A stretch of 64,000 nucleotides of DNA from JAKAXS01 sp965279065 (GCA_965279065.1 OZ257134.1:2170001-2234000), one strand, 5' to 3'; numbered from the stretch's first letter, positions 35,617-44,796 are shown. A program made the numbers and translations. The notes: generated by a model not told the origin, from the letters alone.

Positions 35617-36694
35617 GACGTTGCTCGCCCGTCGCTTCGCTGCAGCGCTTGCCGAGGCCGAGCCGCATCGCACGCGTATCTCTATCGAGGCATATACCGC
35701 CGCGTTCCTCGCTGCAGAGCCCGGGCTAGCGACATCCCCGGAGCGCCGCGCACGTCTCGCTGCAGCGATTGAAGAGCTGATCGAGGCCGGAACTCTTAGG
35801 GCGTCGAAAATTGTTGATCGGTCTGAACTGCCCGCGCTCCCGCAATTCATCGTCCCTCTTGATAGGAGAGCCGATCCTCCCGTCGGCCAAGCGGCAGCTA
35901 TCTACCCCTGGCGTCCAGAGCTTGCCTGGGCCGCCCGGATTCCATTGCGGCGCTCGGAATTCGATTCATTGCGTGCAATACACGCGTTTTTCCGAGATCA
36001 GCATTCTGAGGCTCCTGTGGTTCCGACGGGAGAGCGATCCCTGGAGCTGTTCGGAGATGAGAAACGTTTGGACATCCTCCGACGCAACCGTCGATTGTTT
36101 GCTCCCGGCCGCTTGTCTCTCGAGGCGTTGCGGGCACGTCTCTACGCGCCCCCCTTTGCTTACCGCCAGATAAGTGCCGGCCCCGTTGCGCTTGTGTTGG
36201 AGAATGTGGCCACTTACCACTCCGTACTTGCGGCGCTTCCTCCAACCTCACCAGTGGGCCTCGTCGTATTCGGCGCGGGCACTAACTTCTCGGCTTCGGT
36301 CTGCTACCTCACGGAGCTTGCCCGAGAAGGGCCTGCCGCTTCGATCCGGGAAATTCGATATTTTGGCGATCTTGATCGACGTGGCCTCGAAATACCGATC
36401 GCGGCGGATGCCGCGGCCCGCGAAGCGGGGTTACCATCAGTCCGGCCGGCAATCGGTTTATGGGAGAGATTGCTCTGCGTTGGCAAGCGGGCTGCGCATC
36501 CGTCAGTCGACACCTCGACGGCCCAACGTCTGGCCACGTGGCTTCCTCAACCACTTCGTCTAGGTGCCCAAGAGGTCCTGGTTGCGGGAACCAGGCTTGC
36601 CCAGGAAGCCGTGGGCACCAGACTGCTTGCGAGCGATGCGACCTGGTCGACATGGGAGGAGCTTGGCTGTCCCTGTGTCGAAGATGCCTCCTAG
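35606..36694 (+). CDS. jetD: Wadjet JetD nuclease (Toprim / topoisomerase VI-like)
   Basis: 362 residues; ATG 35606 overlaps jetC by 11 nt. The JetD signature GERSLELFGDEKRLD is present, followed by the LVLENVATYHSVL segment with the Toprim Glu, and the DxD motif as IRYFGDLDRRGLEI. JetD cuts DNA that the JetABC motor has fully extruded, destroying small circular plasmids. All expected acidic residues are visible, so it should be active. It is last in the operon; about 190 nt separate it from the next gene. Confidence 0.88.
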   Translation: MPVETLLARRFAAALAEAEPHRTRISIEAYTAAFLAAEPGLATSPERRARLAAAIEELIEAGTLRASKIVDRSELPALPQFIVPLDRRADPPVGQAAAIYPWRPELAWAARIPLRRSEFDSLRAIHAFFRDQHSEAPVVPTGERSLELFGDEKRLDILRRNRRLFAPGRLSLEALRARLYAPPFAYRQISAGPVALVLENVATYHSVLAALPPTSPVGLVVFGAGTNFSASVCYLTELAREGPAASIREIRYFGDLDRRGLEIPIAADAAAREAGLPSVRPAIGLWERLLCVGKRAAHPSVDTSTAQRLATWLPQPLRLGAQEVLVAGTRLAQEAVGTRLLASDATWSTWEELGCPCVEDAS

Positions 36695-36888
36695 CGAGTT
36701 CATTGCTTTTGCCGCTGGGATGATCATCATCAATTTTGCGGCGATGCAATCATCTCCGTCGCGGTTTCGCGATAGAGCGCGGTCCTGCAAGGAGCCGCCC
36801 GCGAATTATTGCTTTAAAATATGATTCTTCCTCGGCGCGGGGAACTGATCCTGTAATAATACTATAAAAGATCCTATTGGGGGACGCT

Positions 36889-39054
36889 GTGAAGAAATTG
36901 TCGGTCAAACTCGAGCATTGCTACGGCATCAAGAACCTTTCGGCTGAATTTGATTTTAGTAAGCGGAGCGCTTACGCGATCTATGCGCCGAACGGCGTTA
37001 TGAAATCCTCATTCGCAAAGACGTTTTCCGACCTAGCCAACGGCCAAGCGCCGTCGGACAAAATTTTTCCGGATAGGGCGTCCTCAGCGACCATTGTCGA
37101 TGACACTGGTGCAGATCTCGACGCTGGCCAAATCCTTGTGGTGCTCCCGTATGACGAGGTGCTTGGGCACTCTGAGAAGACCTCCACGTTGCTGGTGAAT
37201 GCTGAGCTCCGCAAAGAATACGAGGCTCTCTACGCCGACATTAACGCTTCAAAGGATGCATTCTTGGCCGCGATGAAGGAAGCGTCAAAATCTAAGCGGG
37301 ACCTCGCCGCTGAGATATCAGCAACGTTCACTAAGCGGGACGATGAATTTTTCAAGGCGATCGTACGAGTCAGCGATGAGGTAAAGGAGGAAAAGGAATC
37401 TCCCTTCGCAAAGATCGCCTACGACTTGGTGTTCGATGAGAAAGCGGCGGAGTTTCTGAGTACGAAAGACTTCAAGTCGGTGATTGACGGCTATATCAAG
37501 AAGTACAACGAGCTTCTGGCGGCTTCGACCTATTTCAAGAAAGGCGTGTTCAATTATCACAACGCCTCGACTATCGCCAAGTCACTTGCGGACAATGGGT
37601 TCTTCAAAGCGAAGCACACCCTGCGTTTGAACGCAGACGCTGCGCAAGATATCTCAAACGAAAAGGATCTCGAGAAGCTCATTGCCGACGAAAAGAAGGC
37701 GATTACGGACGATGCCGATCTTCGTAAGAAATTTTCGGAGATTGACAAACTTCTCAACAAGAACGCCGGCATGCGCCAGTATTATGAATACCTCTGCGAC
37801 AACGAGTTCCTGCTGCCGGAGCTGGCCAACATGGCTGAGCTTCAGGAAAAAGTGTGGAAATCGTACTTCGTCGAAAACCGAGCGCTCTTTGAAGATTTGG
37901 TTGCCAAGTATCAAGCCACGGAAAAGCGCCGGCGGGAAATCGAGGAGGCCGCATCCAAGGAGCGTACGCAATGGGAAGATGTGATCGACATCTTCAACAG
38001 CAGGTTCTTCGTACCGTTCAAGCTGGAAGCGATCAATCGTACCTCGGTGATTCTTGGGCAGGAGCCCATGCTGACCCTAGGCTTTACATTCTTTGACGAG
38101 GGCGGTGAGGCTCAGGTGGAACGCGCCGATCTGCTACAGGTGCTCAGCACGGGAGAAAAAAAGGCGCTCTATGTTCTCAACGTGATCTTCGAGATCGAAG
38201 CGCGGCGGGCGGCGAAGGAAGAGACGATCCTCATCGTGGATGATATCGCTGACTCGTTCGACTACAAAAACAAGTTTGCGATCATCCAATACCTGCGCGA
38301 CATTTCGGAATCCGGCAACTGCAAGCTGATCATTCTGACCCATAACTTCGATTTCTTCCGCACGCTCTGCAGCCGTTTTGTCGGGTACGGCAACTGCCTT
38401 TATGTCCTGAAAGACGCCAAGGGCATGACCCTCGAGCCAGCTGTTGGGATCAAGAACGTCTTCGTCAACGATTGGAAGCCGAATTTTAGTGCGGATATCA
38501 AGAAGCGTATCGCGTCGATCCCCTTCATGCGGAATCTTGTCGAGTACACGCGGGGGGAGAGCGATGCCGACTATCTTCGACTGACCGCGCTGCTTCACTG
38601 GATGGGCGCAACCGATCAGGTAACCGATACGGAGCTATTCGAGATTTACAACCGGCTCTTCACACCTGCGCTGCCGCTTCCTGCCGCCGCCACACGCGCG
38701 GTCGATCAGATCTACGCTGAAGCTGAGAGCTGTCTGAAGGCCGCAGACGGCATCAATTTCGAGAACAAGATTGTCTTGTCGATAGCCTCAAGGCTTAAGG
38801 CAGAGCATTTCATGGTGCAGAAGATCAACGATGCAGCGGTAACAGATGCCATCACGTCGAACCAAACCGGAGCGCTTGTGAAGGAATTCCGCGCAAGATT
38901 TCCAGCCGAGACGGCGTCCCTCGCCGTCTTAGACCGCGTCGCATTGATGACGCCGGAGAACATCCACCTTAACTCGTTCATGTACGAGCCCATCATGGAC
39001 ATGTCGGATGCTCATCTTCGTAAGCTGTATGAAGATGCAAAGGCTCTCGCATGA
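36889..39054 (+). CDS. SMC/ABC-type ATPase with atypical Walker A, likely defence gene
   Basis: 721 residues from GTG 36889, 5 nt after a GGGGGA ribosome site. The P-loop is YAPNGVMKSSFAKTF (about 32-46), with Met where the Gly of GKS belongs; Lys-Ser is kept. A helical insert (~100-380) separates it from the signature LSTGEKKALYVLN, Walker B ILIVDDIADSFD (Asp for Glu) and H-loop LTHNFDFFRTL. The C-terminal ~200 residues are helical and show no recognised nuclease motif; the RloC/PrrC anticodon-nuclease triad was not seen. Such stand-alone ATPases are common in defence islands. It is monocistronic, with TATAAA near 36862. Confidence 0.65.
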   Translation: MKKLSVKLEHCYGIKNLSAEFDFSKRSAYAIYAPNGVMKSSFAKTFSDLANGQAPSDKIFPDRASSATIVDDTGADLDAGQILVVLPYDEVLGHSEKTSTLLVNAELRKEYEALYADINASKDAFLAAMKEASKSKRDLAAEISATFTKRDDEFFKAIVRVSDEVKEEKESPFAKIAYDLVFDEKAAEFLSTKDFKSVIDGYIKKYNELLAASTYFKKGVFNYHNASTIAKSLADNGFFKAKHTLRLNADAAQDISNEKDLEKLIADEKKAITDDADLRKKFSEIDKLLNKNAGMRQYYEYLCDNEFLLPELANMAELQEKVWKSYFVENRALFEDLVAKYQATEKRRREIEEAASKERTQWEDVIDIFNSRFFVPFKLEAINRTSVILGQEPMLTLGFTFFDEGGEAQVERADLLQVLSTGEKKALYVLNVIFEIEARRAAKEETILIVDDIADSFDYKNKFAIIQYLRDISESGNCKLIILTHNFDFFRTLCSRFVGYGNCLYVLKDAKGMTLEPAVGIKNVFVNDWKPNFSADIKKRIASIPFMRNLVEYTRGESDADYLRLTALLHWMGATDQVTDTELFEIYNRLFTPALPLPAAATRAVDQIYAEAESCLKAADGINFENKIVLSIASRLKAEHFMVQKINDAAVTDAITSNQTGALVKEFRARFPAETASLAVLDRVALMTPENIHLNSFMYEPIMDMSDAHLRKLYEDAKALA

Positions 39055-39359
39055 CGCGCATATTGCGCGTGAGCAACATCTAACGGGTATACCCAAACGT
39101 TCCCATTCCCTTCATCTGACTGCCGGGGCTCGGTGTTTCAAAGTGCTCTCGTTCGGGAGAACGCGTTTTCAGCGGGGTGCTGCGCGGCGCTGGTCTGATC
39201 TCATGCTTTGCCGTCGCTGACGGCGTGAGCGGCGGACTGTTGGCCTTTAGACAAGTTGCTTTCGTCTGTTTAGCAGACGTCGACACAGGTAAGGCCCAGG
39301 CCCAAAAGCGGGTCGACACTGACGTCCGCTTCCTCGGCACTGCTGCCATCCTCCATGGT
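39055..39359. other. 305-nt gap without a supported gene
   Basis: It lies between the converging ATPase gene and hipA. A short GC-rich stem (GCGC-ATATT-GCGC, about 39056-39068) follows the ATPase stop but has no T-tract. An 89-codon minus frame (39080-39349) is Ser/Pro/Thr-rich and is judged spurious. No repeat or RNA was recognised. Confidence 0.5.
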
Positions 39360-40676
39360 TCAGGACGCCAACATCAGTTGGATTCGGCCCAACCTGTCCT
39401 TAGCCGCGTTCGACACTGACACCGCGATCTTCTCAGGAAAACCCCGAGGCAACTCCTCTATCGTACGATCTATCCGCGCTGTTCCAGTATCCGCCAATTC
39501 CTCGAGCATTTGTTGAATGACATCGGCCGGAAGCCCAGATGCAGCGCCCGTCTGCGCAAACTGACGCGGTGCAATGCGCATTACCACATAGTGCCGGTTG
39601 TCGCCGACGGCCATCGCCAGCTTCATCTTGTTGTGCCGGATCTGTCCAGCATCGAGCGCCGGCTGTGCTGACATGACGTCGTAAAGTGGCGTCATGCGAA
39701 ATCGGCCTGCTACCCCCAGCCGGATGCTGAAGTTCTTGGCGTGGCCATCGATCGCGGAGAGCAGCCAGAAGGCGACTTGAGCTTTGAGGAACATCAACCG
39801 ATCCGCTTCCGGTTCGTCGCTTCCCTTGAGGAGCTCCGTAATCCGAGCAATCCCCGGACCTCCGTCTGCCTCATATTTGAGGGATGGCGGCACGGATAGC
39901 GCCTGACACAAATCCTCCTGCGGAATCCTGAGCAGCCGCCTGTCGCTGGTCCAGAGGCGATCGAACCGCTCCACGACAAGCACGCGGCGGCCAGCAAAAT
40001 CCTTGATCTCGCTTTTCGCCGCCGGAATGCCCAGCGCTTCGACAATTCGCAAACACAGATGCTCGTTCTCGACACTCTGCGACATGTCGATGCCATTCGG
40101 CAGGTTTCCGAGCTGCGGTTTCAGAATATGTGTCGTCGCTGTCGTTCCATGCGGCACATGCCAACGCCCCTTCCAGAACAGCAGCGCCGTCTTCTCTTGC
40201 GCGCCGGCGATCGAAATCCGGAACTCATCATCATCGCCGACCCCGAGCGGGTTACGGGCTAGATTGGCGATGATCTTTTCGATCTCCTTGTCCGACACCC
40301 TGCGCCCCGATACTGCCCCTGCGGCTTCCGGCGTCTCGCCGTCAGGCAAGAATTGGAGTGCGCCGACGCAATCGCGGCCGATGGCCGTCAGCAGGCTATA
40401 GGCGTCATCCCCTTCCGCACCCGTTGTTTCAGCGAGCCGGCGTCGAATGCCGTCATTGTCCGGCAAGAGATTGTCGAACACTGCCACCACGCGGTCACCG
40501 ATAAACCGGTCCTCGCGCAGCGGAAGCGACAGCGACACCGGAATGGCGCTCTCCCAGCTCAGCCATTCCGCATCGTATTGAAAGTCGATCGCACCACTTG
40601 CAGCCCGCTGCAGCCGTCCCACCAGCCGGCTGTTCAGATACACATTCAGAGGAACGCGCGCACGCCTGCGGGCCAT
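39360..40676 (-). CDS. hipA: HipA-family toxin kinase
   Basis: 438 residues, full length for HipA. This Ser/Thr kinase phosphorylates a translation component (glutamyl-tRNA synthetase in E. coli) and causes growth arrest. Motifs: N-terminal LNVYLNSRLVGRL with the HipA N-subdomain, Gly-rich loop SIAGAQEKTALL, catalytic IDGHAKNFSI and metal-binding PLYDVMSA. All catalytic residues appear intact. It overlaps hipB by 1 nt (TGATG). It may stabilise the element or act as a defence module. Confidence 0.93.
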   Translation of the reverse strand: MARRRARVPLNVYLNSRLVGRLQRAASGAIDFQYDAEWLSWESAIPVSLSLPLREDRFIGDRVVAVFDNLLPDNDGIRRRLAETTGAEGDDAYSLLTAIGRDCVGALQFLPDGETPEAAGAVSGRRVSDKEIEKIIANLARNPLGVGDDDEFRISIAGAQEKTALLFWKGRWHVPHGTTATTHILKPQLGNLPNGIDMSQSVENEHLCLRIVEALGIPAAKSEIKDFAGRRVLVVERFDRLWTSDRRLLRIPQEDLCQALSVPPSLKYEADGGPGIARITELLKGSDEPEADRLMFLKAQVAFWLLSAIDGHAKNFSIRLGVAGRFRMTPLYDVMSAQPALDAGQIRHNKMKLAMAVGDNRHYVVMRIAPRQFAQTGAASGLPADVIQQMLEELADTGTARIDRTIEELPRGFPEKIAVSVSNAAKDRLGRIQLMLAS

Positions 40677-40927
40677 CAGAACAGAGCCTCGATATCTTCC
40701 ACGCGTCCGCTGCTGCGTGGCCGGATCACCAGCTCAAGATCGAGCGCCGCCAGCGCATCCATCAGCATCTTAAGTTGCGTCGCAGGCTCTCCTGCCTCAA
40801 GCTTCGACACTGTGGCCTGCCGGACGTGCATTTTCGCGCCGAGCGCGCTTTGCGATAGGCCGCGCTGCCGCCGCACACGCCGTATCGCTTCACCTGCCTG
40901 CTTCGTTGTTCTGGCGACCTGCTCCAT
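40676..40927 (-). CDS. hipB: HipB-family antitoxin and repressor
   Basis: 83 residues. The XRE-type HTH is RGLSQSALGAKMHVRQATVSKLEAG. The short C-terminal tail IRPRSSGRVEDIEALF is typical of HipB and is the degron-like arm. It neutralises HipA and represses the operon by binding palindromes upstream. Four such sites are visible directly before its start. Confidence 0.92.
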   Translation of the reverse strand: MEQVARTTKQAGEAIRRVRRQRGLSQSALGAKMHVRQATVSKLEAGEPATQLKMLMDALAALDLELVIRPRSSGRVEDIEALF

Positions 40928-40936
40928 TCGCCCATA

Positions 40937-41033
40937 ATACGCGGACGCGTATTAATAGTCAATATACGCGATAGCGTATTCTATGGTTTTATACGTGATC
41001 GCGCATTATATTAATTTATACGCATACGCGCAT
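40937..41033 (-). promoter_or_regulatory. Four HipB operators at exact 27-bp spacing
   Basis: Four 16-bp palindromes with the form ATACGC-N4-GCGTAT lie at 40937-40952, 40964-40979, 40991-41006 and 41018-41033. Their centres are exactly 27 bp apart. The first is the best (20-bp palindrome, 9-bp arms, 40935-40954), the second is perfect over 6-bp arms, the third and fourth have two and one mismatched pairs. The first begins 10 bp upstream of the hipB start. The intervening DNA is AT-rich and must hold the promoter. Confidence 0.85.
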
Positions 41034-41126
41034 AATGCGACTACAATAGAAGTTTCGGCCGATAGAGGAGAATCGAGCGTTTCCGCGAAATAGTCTTGCT
41101 AGAGCTGAACGTATGTCATCTCGCTC

Positions 41127-41378
41127 TCAAGGGTAGGAAGCCCTCTCGCGTTCAGCGGCACGCGCCGCGATCCAATCTTCGATCTCCGACAAGAGCCATG
41201 CCACGCGGTTGGCTCCAACCTGGACCCGGCGCGGAAACAGCCCTCGCTTCTCCAACCGTAAAATATGTTGCGGTGTGTAGGGCACGATGCTGCGTAGCTC
41301 CGCTCTCGTGATCAGGCGAGTGGAAAGCGGCGTACTAGTCCCGATGTCGCCTTGGACCGGACCAACTGGAATGGCCAT
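41127..41378 (-). CDS. AlpA-like helix-turn-helix regulator
   Basis: 83 residues from ATG 41378, with AGGCAGG ahead. The core LITRAELRSIVPYTPQHILRLEKRGLFPRRVQVGANRVAWLLSE (shown in the protein at about 20-65) is the AlpA/MerR-like winged helix common in phages and ICEs, where it activates excision or sets transfer gene expression. It is the most downstream gene of the leftward transfer block, near DUF736. It might also act as an excisionase for the integrase. Confidence 0.85.
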   Translation of the reverse strand: MAIPVGPVQGDIGTSTPLSTRLITRAELRSIVPYTPQHILRLEKRGLFPRRVQVGANRVAWLLSEIEDWIAARAAERERASYP

Positions 41379-41491
41379 GTCCTGCCTCTCGCAAATGCTG
41401 CCGCCTATCGCCTTCGTCATCGCAGTTTTCGAAGCGAAATGACGCGACATTGAGTTGATGCTCCTTCGACCTGTGAACCACAGCGGGCCGA

Positions 41492-41812
41492 TCAGCCCTC
41501 TTCCTTGTTTTCCCGCCGCCAGACGAGCCGCACGACGCCATCCTCTGTGGCCTCGAAAAGCGCGCCCCAGATCGGCTGCGGCAATGCGGGATCATCAAGT
41601 TTGACCCGCAAATAGCTCTCCTCGGTTCCGTGTTTGGTACGCCGCCAAGCGGCGCCGATCTCCATCGGGCCGTTCATGACGCGGAAGTCCGGTCCGCCGA
41701 TACCGTCCTTGCGGTCATTGGCAACCAGCCGGATTTTCGCGTTCACCGTGAGCGTGCGGATGGTGCCGGCGTATCCATCCTTGACGGCTGAAAATGTTCC
41801 GATCACAGCCAT
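41492..41812 (-). CDS. DUF736 family protein
   Basis: 106 residues from ATG 41812. The pattern MAVIGTFSAVKDGYAGTIRT, FRVMNGPMEIGAAW, SYLRVKLDDPALP and PIWGALFEA is diagnostic of DUF736, a small beta-rich protein almost always found with trb/tra genes in alphaproteobacterial ICEs and plasmids. Its role is not known; single-stranded DNA handling has been supposed. It follows trbI by 25 nt. Confidence 0.92.
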   Translation of the reverse strand: MAVIGTFSAVKDGYAGTIRTLTVNAKIRLVANDRKDGIGGPDFRVMNGPMEIGAAWRRTKHGTEESYLRVKLDDPALPQPIWGALFEATEDGVVRLVWRRENKEEG

Positions 41813-41837
41813 GTCCAAGTTTCTCCTCTCTTCTTGC

Positions 41838-43091
41838 TCAATGGGATGCGCTTTTCGGGTAAGGACCCAGAACGATGTCCTTGTGAACGATGACGCGCAG
41901 CGGCCATCCGGGCCGCACGGTGATCGTCGGCTGGACATTGAGATTGCGCTCGATGAGCCGCTGGCCGGCGCGGTTTGTCGTCGACTGTGTAGAGAGCTGC
42001 AGCGCCCGGACGAGATCGTCATCGCTCGAGCCGAACGCGAGCTCGCTGCCGACGCCGAGCACGGTGGCGAGCGCGACCCCCTTGAGGAGCTTCCAGGTGT
42101 GCAGATCGACCTCGTCGGCTAGGCCGGCATAACCGCCTGTGTCCGTCGCCGGGAGATTGTCGATCACAACCGAGCTGCCGTCCGGCCGAATGATACGCTG
42201 CCAGACGACAAGAGCGCGCTCCTGCCCGAAGGCAATGGCGTTGTCGTACCGCCCGATGAGGCGCGATCCCTGCGGGATCAGGAGGAAGCGGCCGGACACC
42301 GTGTCGAAAACGTTTTCGGTCACTTGCGCGATGACGAACCCCGGCAAGTCGGAGTTGAGGCCGCTGACCAGGCTCGCGGCTATGATGGTGCCGGCCATCA
42401 ACTGGTAGGGTGATATCGGCGTCTCAAGGCCATGCGAGTTGTAGATTTCTTTCTCGGGTCCTGCCTTCAGAAACGAGAGTTTGCGCGTTGCATCGCTTGT
42501 ATCGGTCCCAAGCTGCTCGATATCGTTGGCCTCCCCGCGCGCCGCATGCAGCACCGCTCGCGTTGCGTCGGTCTTGTCTCCGAGTGCCTGCAGCCCGGCG
42601 TTTCCGTACGAAGCAGGCGAAGCAATCTGGCCAGCGGGCAGCGCCTTAAGCTGCAGCCGAAAGAAAACCTGCGATTCCCTGGCTTGACCGGCCATCCGGG
42701 TCAGGCGATCTGCTTCGATGCGCTCTGCGTCGTCGCGCGAGTCGCCGATGCTCGGCGTCGTCAGTTTCGGCACGCCCGCCGGCAGCTCCGTTTCGACCGT
42801 CTTCTCCTTCGCCGGGGCGCCATCATAGGTCTCCGGAAGCCTGGCCAACCTCTCAGTGATCGGTTTGTGCTCGACGTTGATCAGCTCCTCGGGCTTGAGT
42901 CCGTGCAGTGTCGGCGGTCTCAGTGCGACCAGGACCAGACCCGAAATGAGGATCAGGGCTAAGGCCGCGCCGCCGATCAGGACCTTGCGGTTGATGCGGG
43001 TGACCGGCTGCGGACGCGTGCGCAGCTCGAGCGTCTCAGGTGCGGCCTTTGCGTCCGGAATTCCGTCGTTGCCGTTCGTGGCATCTGTCAT
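41838..43091 (-). CDS. trbI: Conjugal transfer protein TrbI (VirB10-like)
   Basis: 417 residues. It has a cytoplasmic N-tail, one membrane helix (VLIGGAALALILISGLVLVAL), a Pro/Asp-rich periplasmic linker and the C-terminal VirB10 beta-barrel domain (YQLMAGTIIAASLVSGLNSDLPG, cited in part, and IPQGSRLIGRYDN). It spans the envelope and links the inner-membrane ATPases to the outer-membrane pore made with TrbG. It overlaps trbG by ATGA. Confidence 0.95.
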   Translation of the reverse strand: MTDATNGNDGIPDAKAAPETLELRTRPQPVTRINRKVLIGGAALALILISGLVLVALRPPTLHGLKPEELINVEHKPITERLARLPETYDGAPAKEKTVETELPAGVPKLTTPSIGDSRDDAERIEADRLTRMAGQARESQVFFRLQLKALPAGQIASPASYGNAGLQALGDKTDATRAVLHAARGEANDIEQLGTDTSDATRKLSFLKAGPEKEIYNSHGLETPISPYQLMAGTIIAASLVSGLNSDLPGFVIAQVTENVFDTVSGRFLLIPQGSRLIGRYDNAIAFGQERALVVWQRIIRPDGSSVVIDNLPATDTGGYAGLADEVDLHTWKLLKGVALATVLGVGSELAFGSSDDDLVRALQLSTQSTTNRAGQRLIERNLNVQPTITVRPGWPLRVIVHKDIVLGPYPKSASH

Positions 43092-44086
43092 TGCTGCATC
43101 TCCCGCCAGATCGCGTCAGTTCGGACAATACGCACCACACGCTGGGGTGCGGTGCCCATCCTGAGCTCCGCGGCGGCGAACAGCCTGTCGACGATGTAGG
43201 TCGTGCCCCGCACCCGATAATTGACGAGGGCCGACTTGCCGTCAGGTCCGATGACGAAGAGCGGCGGCGCTTCGCTTTGGGCGAGACCGGAGGGGAACTG
43301 GATGTAGACCTTGCTGCCGTCGTCGAATACTTGGCGCGGCTTCCAGGGAGCATCGCCCTCGAGGCGATAGCGAAAGCGGAGCTGATCAATATCAACGCCG
43401 ACATCCGCAAGGGCACCCGCCGCGGCTTCTCTCTCTGTCTGCTGCTTCCTGAGCGAGACGAGCTCGGCCGCCGGATAAGTCCACGATACGGATGCCATGT
43501 ACGTCTTGTCGCTCGAACGCATCTCGAGATGGTAGGTGCGCCGGTCCGTCGTGATGACGAGATTTGTCTCTAGATCGGCTGCGACGGGCTTGATCAGAAT
43601 GTGGACCTGTGCGTCCTTCCCCTCTCCGCTCGATGTGTCGCCGACCACCCAACGCACCGTATCGCCTGCCGAGACCGAGACCAGCTTCTCTCCGGTCTCA
43701 AGCGCAATGTCGGTGACCTGGCTGATGGCTGCATAGAGCTGATAGAGCGCGCCCTTCGTAAACGGATAGACCTGGATGGCGTTGATGTAGCCGTCCTTTA
43801 CAGGCTCAAGGCGCGCTGCGGCGTTCGCGCCGGCGACGCGGTCCTTAGGCGCGCGTTCCTCCTTTCCCTTCTCGCCGTCCTTCTGGACCGGCTTGAGTTG
43901 CCCAGGCAGCGGCAGAGGCTTCGGCACCTCGACGTATTGCACGAGCGGCTGCGGCTCGGGCTCGCGTTGCGCCGGCTTGAACGTTGCAGTCTCGAACAGC
44001 GGAATCTCCGGAACCCTGATGTTGGTGGCACAGCCGCAGAGAACACTCGTCAGCGCGGCTGCCGTGTAGATGTAGGGCGACTTCAT
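43088..44086 (-). CDS. trbG: Conjugal transfer protein TrbG (VirB9-like)
   Basis: 332 residues from ATG 44086, which overlaps the trbF stop. The N-terminus is a lipoprotein signal (YTAAALTSVLCGCA), an unusual trait for VirB9 but common for TrbG. The body has the VirB9 beta-sandwich pattern: AINAIQVYPF-like start, GDTVRWVVGDT, HLEMRSSDKTYMASVSW and the C-terminal NYRVRGTTYIVDRLF. It forms the outer-membrane core with TrbI. Confidence 0.95.
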   Translation of the reverse strand: MKSPYIYTAAALTSVLCGCATNIRVPEIPLFETATFKPAQREPEPQPLVQYVEVPKPLPLPGQLKPVQKDGEKGKEERAPKDRVAGANAAARLEPVKDGYINAIQVYPFTKGALYQLYAAISQVTDIALETGEKLVSVSAGDTVRWVVGDTSSGEGKDAQVHILIKPVAADLETNLVITTDRRTYHLEMRSSDKTYMASVSWTYPAAELVSLRKQQTEREAAAGALADVGVDIDQLRFRYRLEGDAPWKPRQVFDDGSKVYIQFPSGLAQSEAPPLFVIGPDGKSALVNYRVRGTTYIVDRLFAAAELRMGTAPQRVVRIVRTDAIWREMQQ

Positions 44087-44781
44087 TTGGCTTCTCCTGT
44101 GCCGGCGTCCTGCGACCAGCTGAAGGTGTGCACGTAGATGCCGAGAGGGTTCTTTCGCACTGCCTCGGCGGTCCTGGGTGGAGTAATGACGAGAGAGAAA
44201 ATCCCCGTCATACGGCGTGACTCCTTCAGCGCGCCGCCCTCGAAGGTCCTCTCCAGCCAACGCACCTGGAATGAGGACTCGGAGGCGCGCACGACGCTGG
44301 TCACCTCGACGGCAATGGTCTCGCGGCCGACCTTGGCAAAGGGGTCGTTGTCACGTGCGTATTCATTGAGTGTGACGGCGGCACGCTCTGTGGCGAAGTC
44401 GTAAGCCTTGAGCCAGTTCTGCTTTACGACCACGGCATCGCTCGATAGCGAACGCACATTGTCGACGAAGCGCGCCAGGTGATAGGCGATCTGCGCGTCG
44501 TTGGGCTTGTAGGTTTCGGCCGCAGGCCCGACGGCACGCGCCCCACCACGCGGATCGACCTCGACGATGTAGGGTGTCGTCGTCGCCGACCGGCCGAACA
44601 ATAAGAGCGAAGCCGCGAGGACCAGAGATACGCCGACGCTTCCAAGGGCGACGAGGCGCCAGTTGTGTGCCTGAACGCGGGCGCTGCCGATGCGCTCGTC
44701 CCAGACCTGGGCCGCCTTCTGATAGGGCGTGACCGGCTCCGGGGTCTCGCCGTAGCGCAACGCCGAACGCTTGAATGACAT
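44083..44781 (-). CDS. trbF: Conjugal transfer protein TrbF (VirB8-like)
   Basis: 232 residues. A short cytoplasmic N-tail, a membrane helix at about 43-63 (LVALGSVGVSLVLAASLLLF) and a periplasmic VirB8-fold domain (PYIVEVDPRGGARAVGPA). It nucleates assembly of the transfer channel. It starts 15 nt after trbL and overlaps trbG by 4 nt. Confidence 0.95.
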   Translation of the reverse strand: MSFKRSALRYGETPEPVTPYQKAAQVWDERIGSARVQAHNWRLVALGSVGVSLVLAASLLLFGRSATTTPYIVEVDPRGGARAVGPAAETYKPNDAQIAYHLARFVDNVRSLSSDAVVVKQNWLKAYDFATERAAVTLNEYARDNDPFAKVGRETIAVEVTSVVRASESSFQVRWLERTFEGGALKESRRMTGIFSLVITPPRTAEAVRKNPLGIYVHTFSWSQDAGTGEAK

Positions 44782-44796
44782 TCGTGCTCACTCCTT

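Noticed and set aside
36889..39054. RloC/PrrC anticodon nuclease
   Set aside because: The ATPase head is of similar type but no anticodon-nuclease motif was recognised in the C-terminal part.
40937..41033. CRISPR-like array (16-bp units every 27 bp)
   Set aside because: Units are imperfect palindromes in a toxin-antitoxin promoter, spacers are 11 bp, and no cas genes exist.
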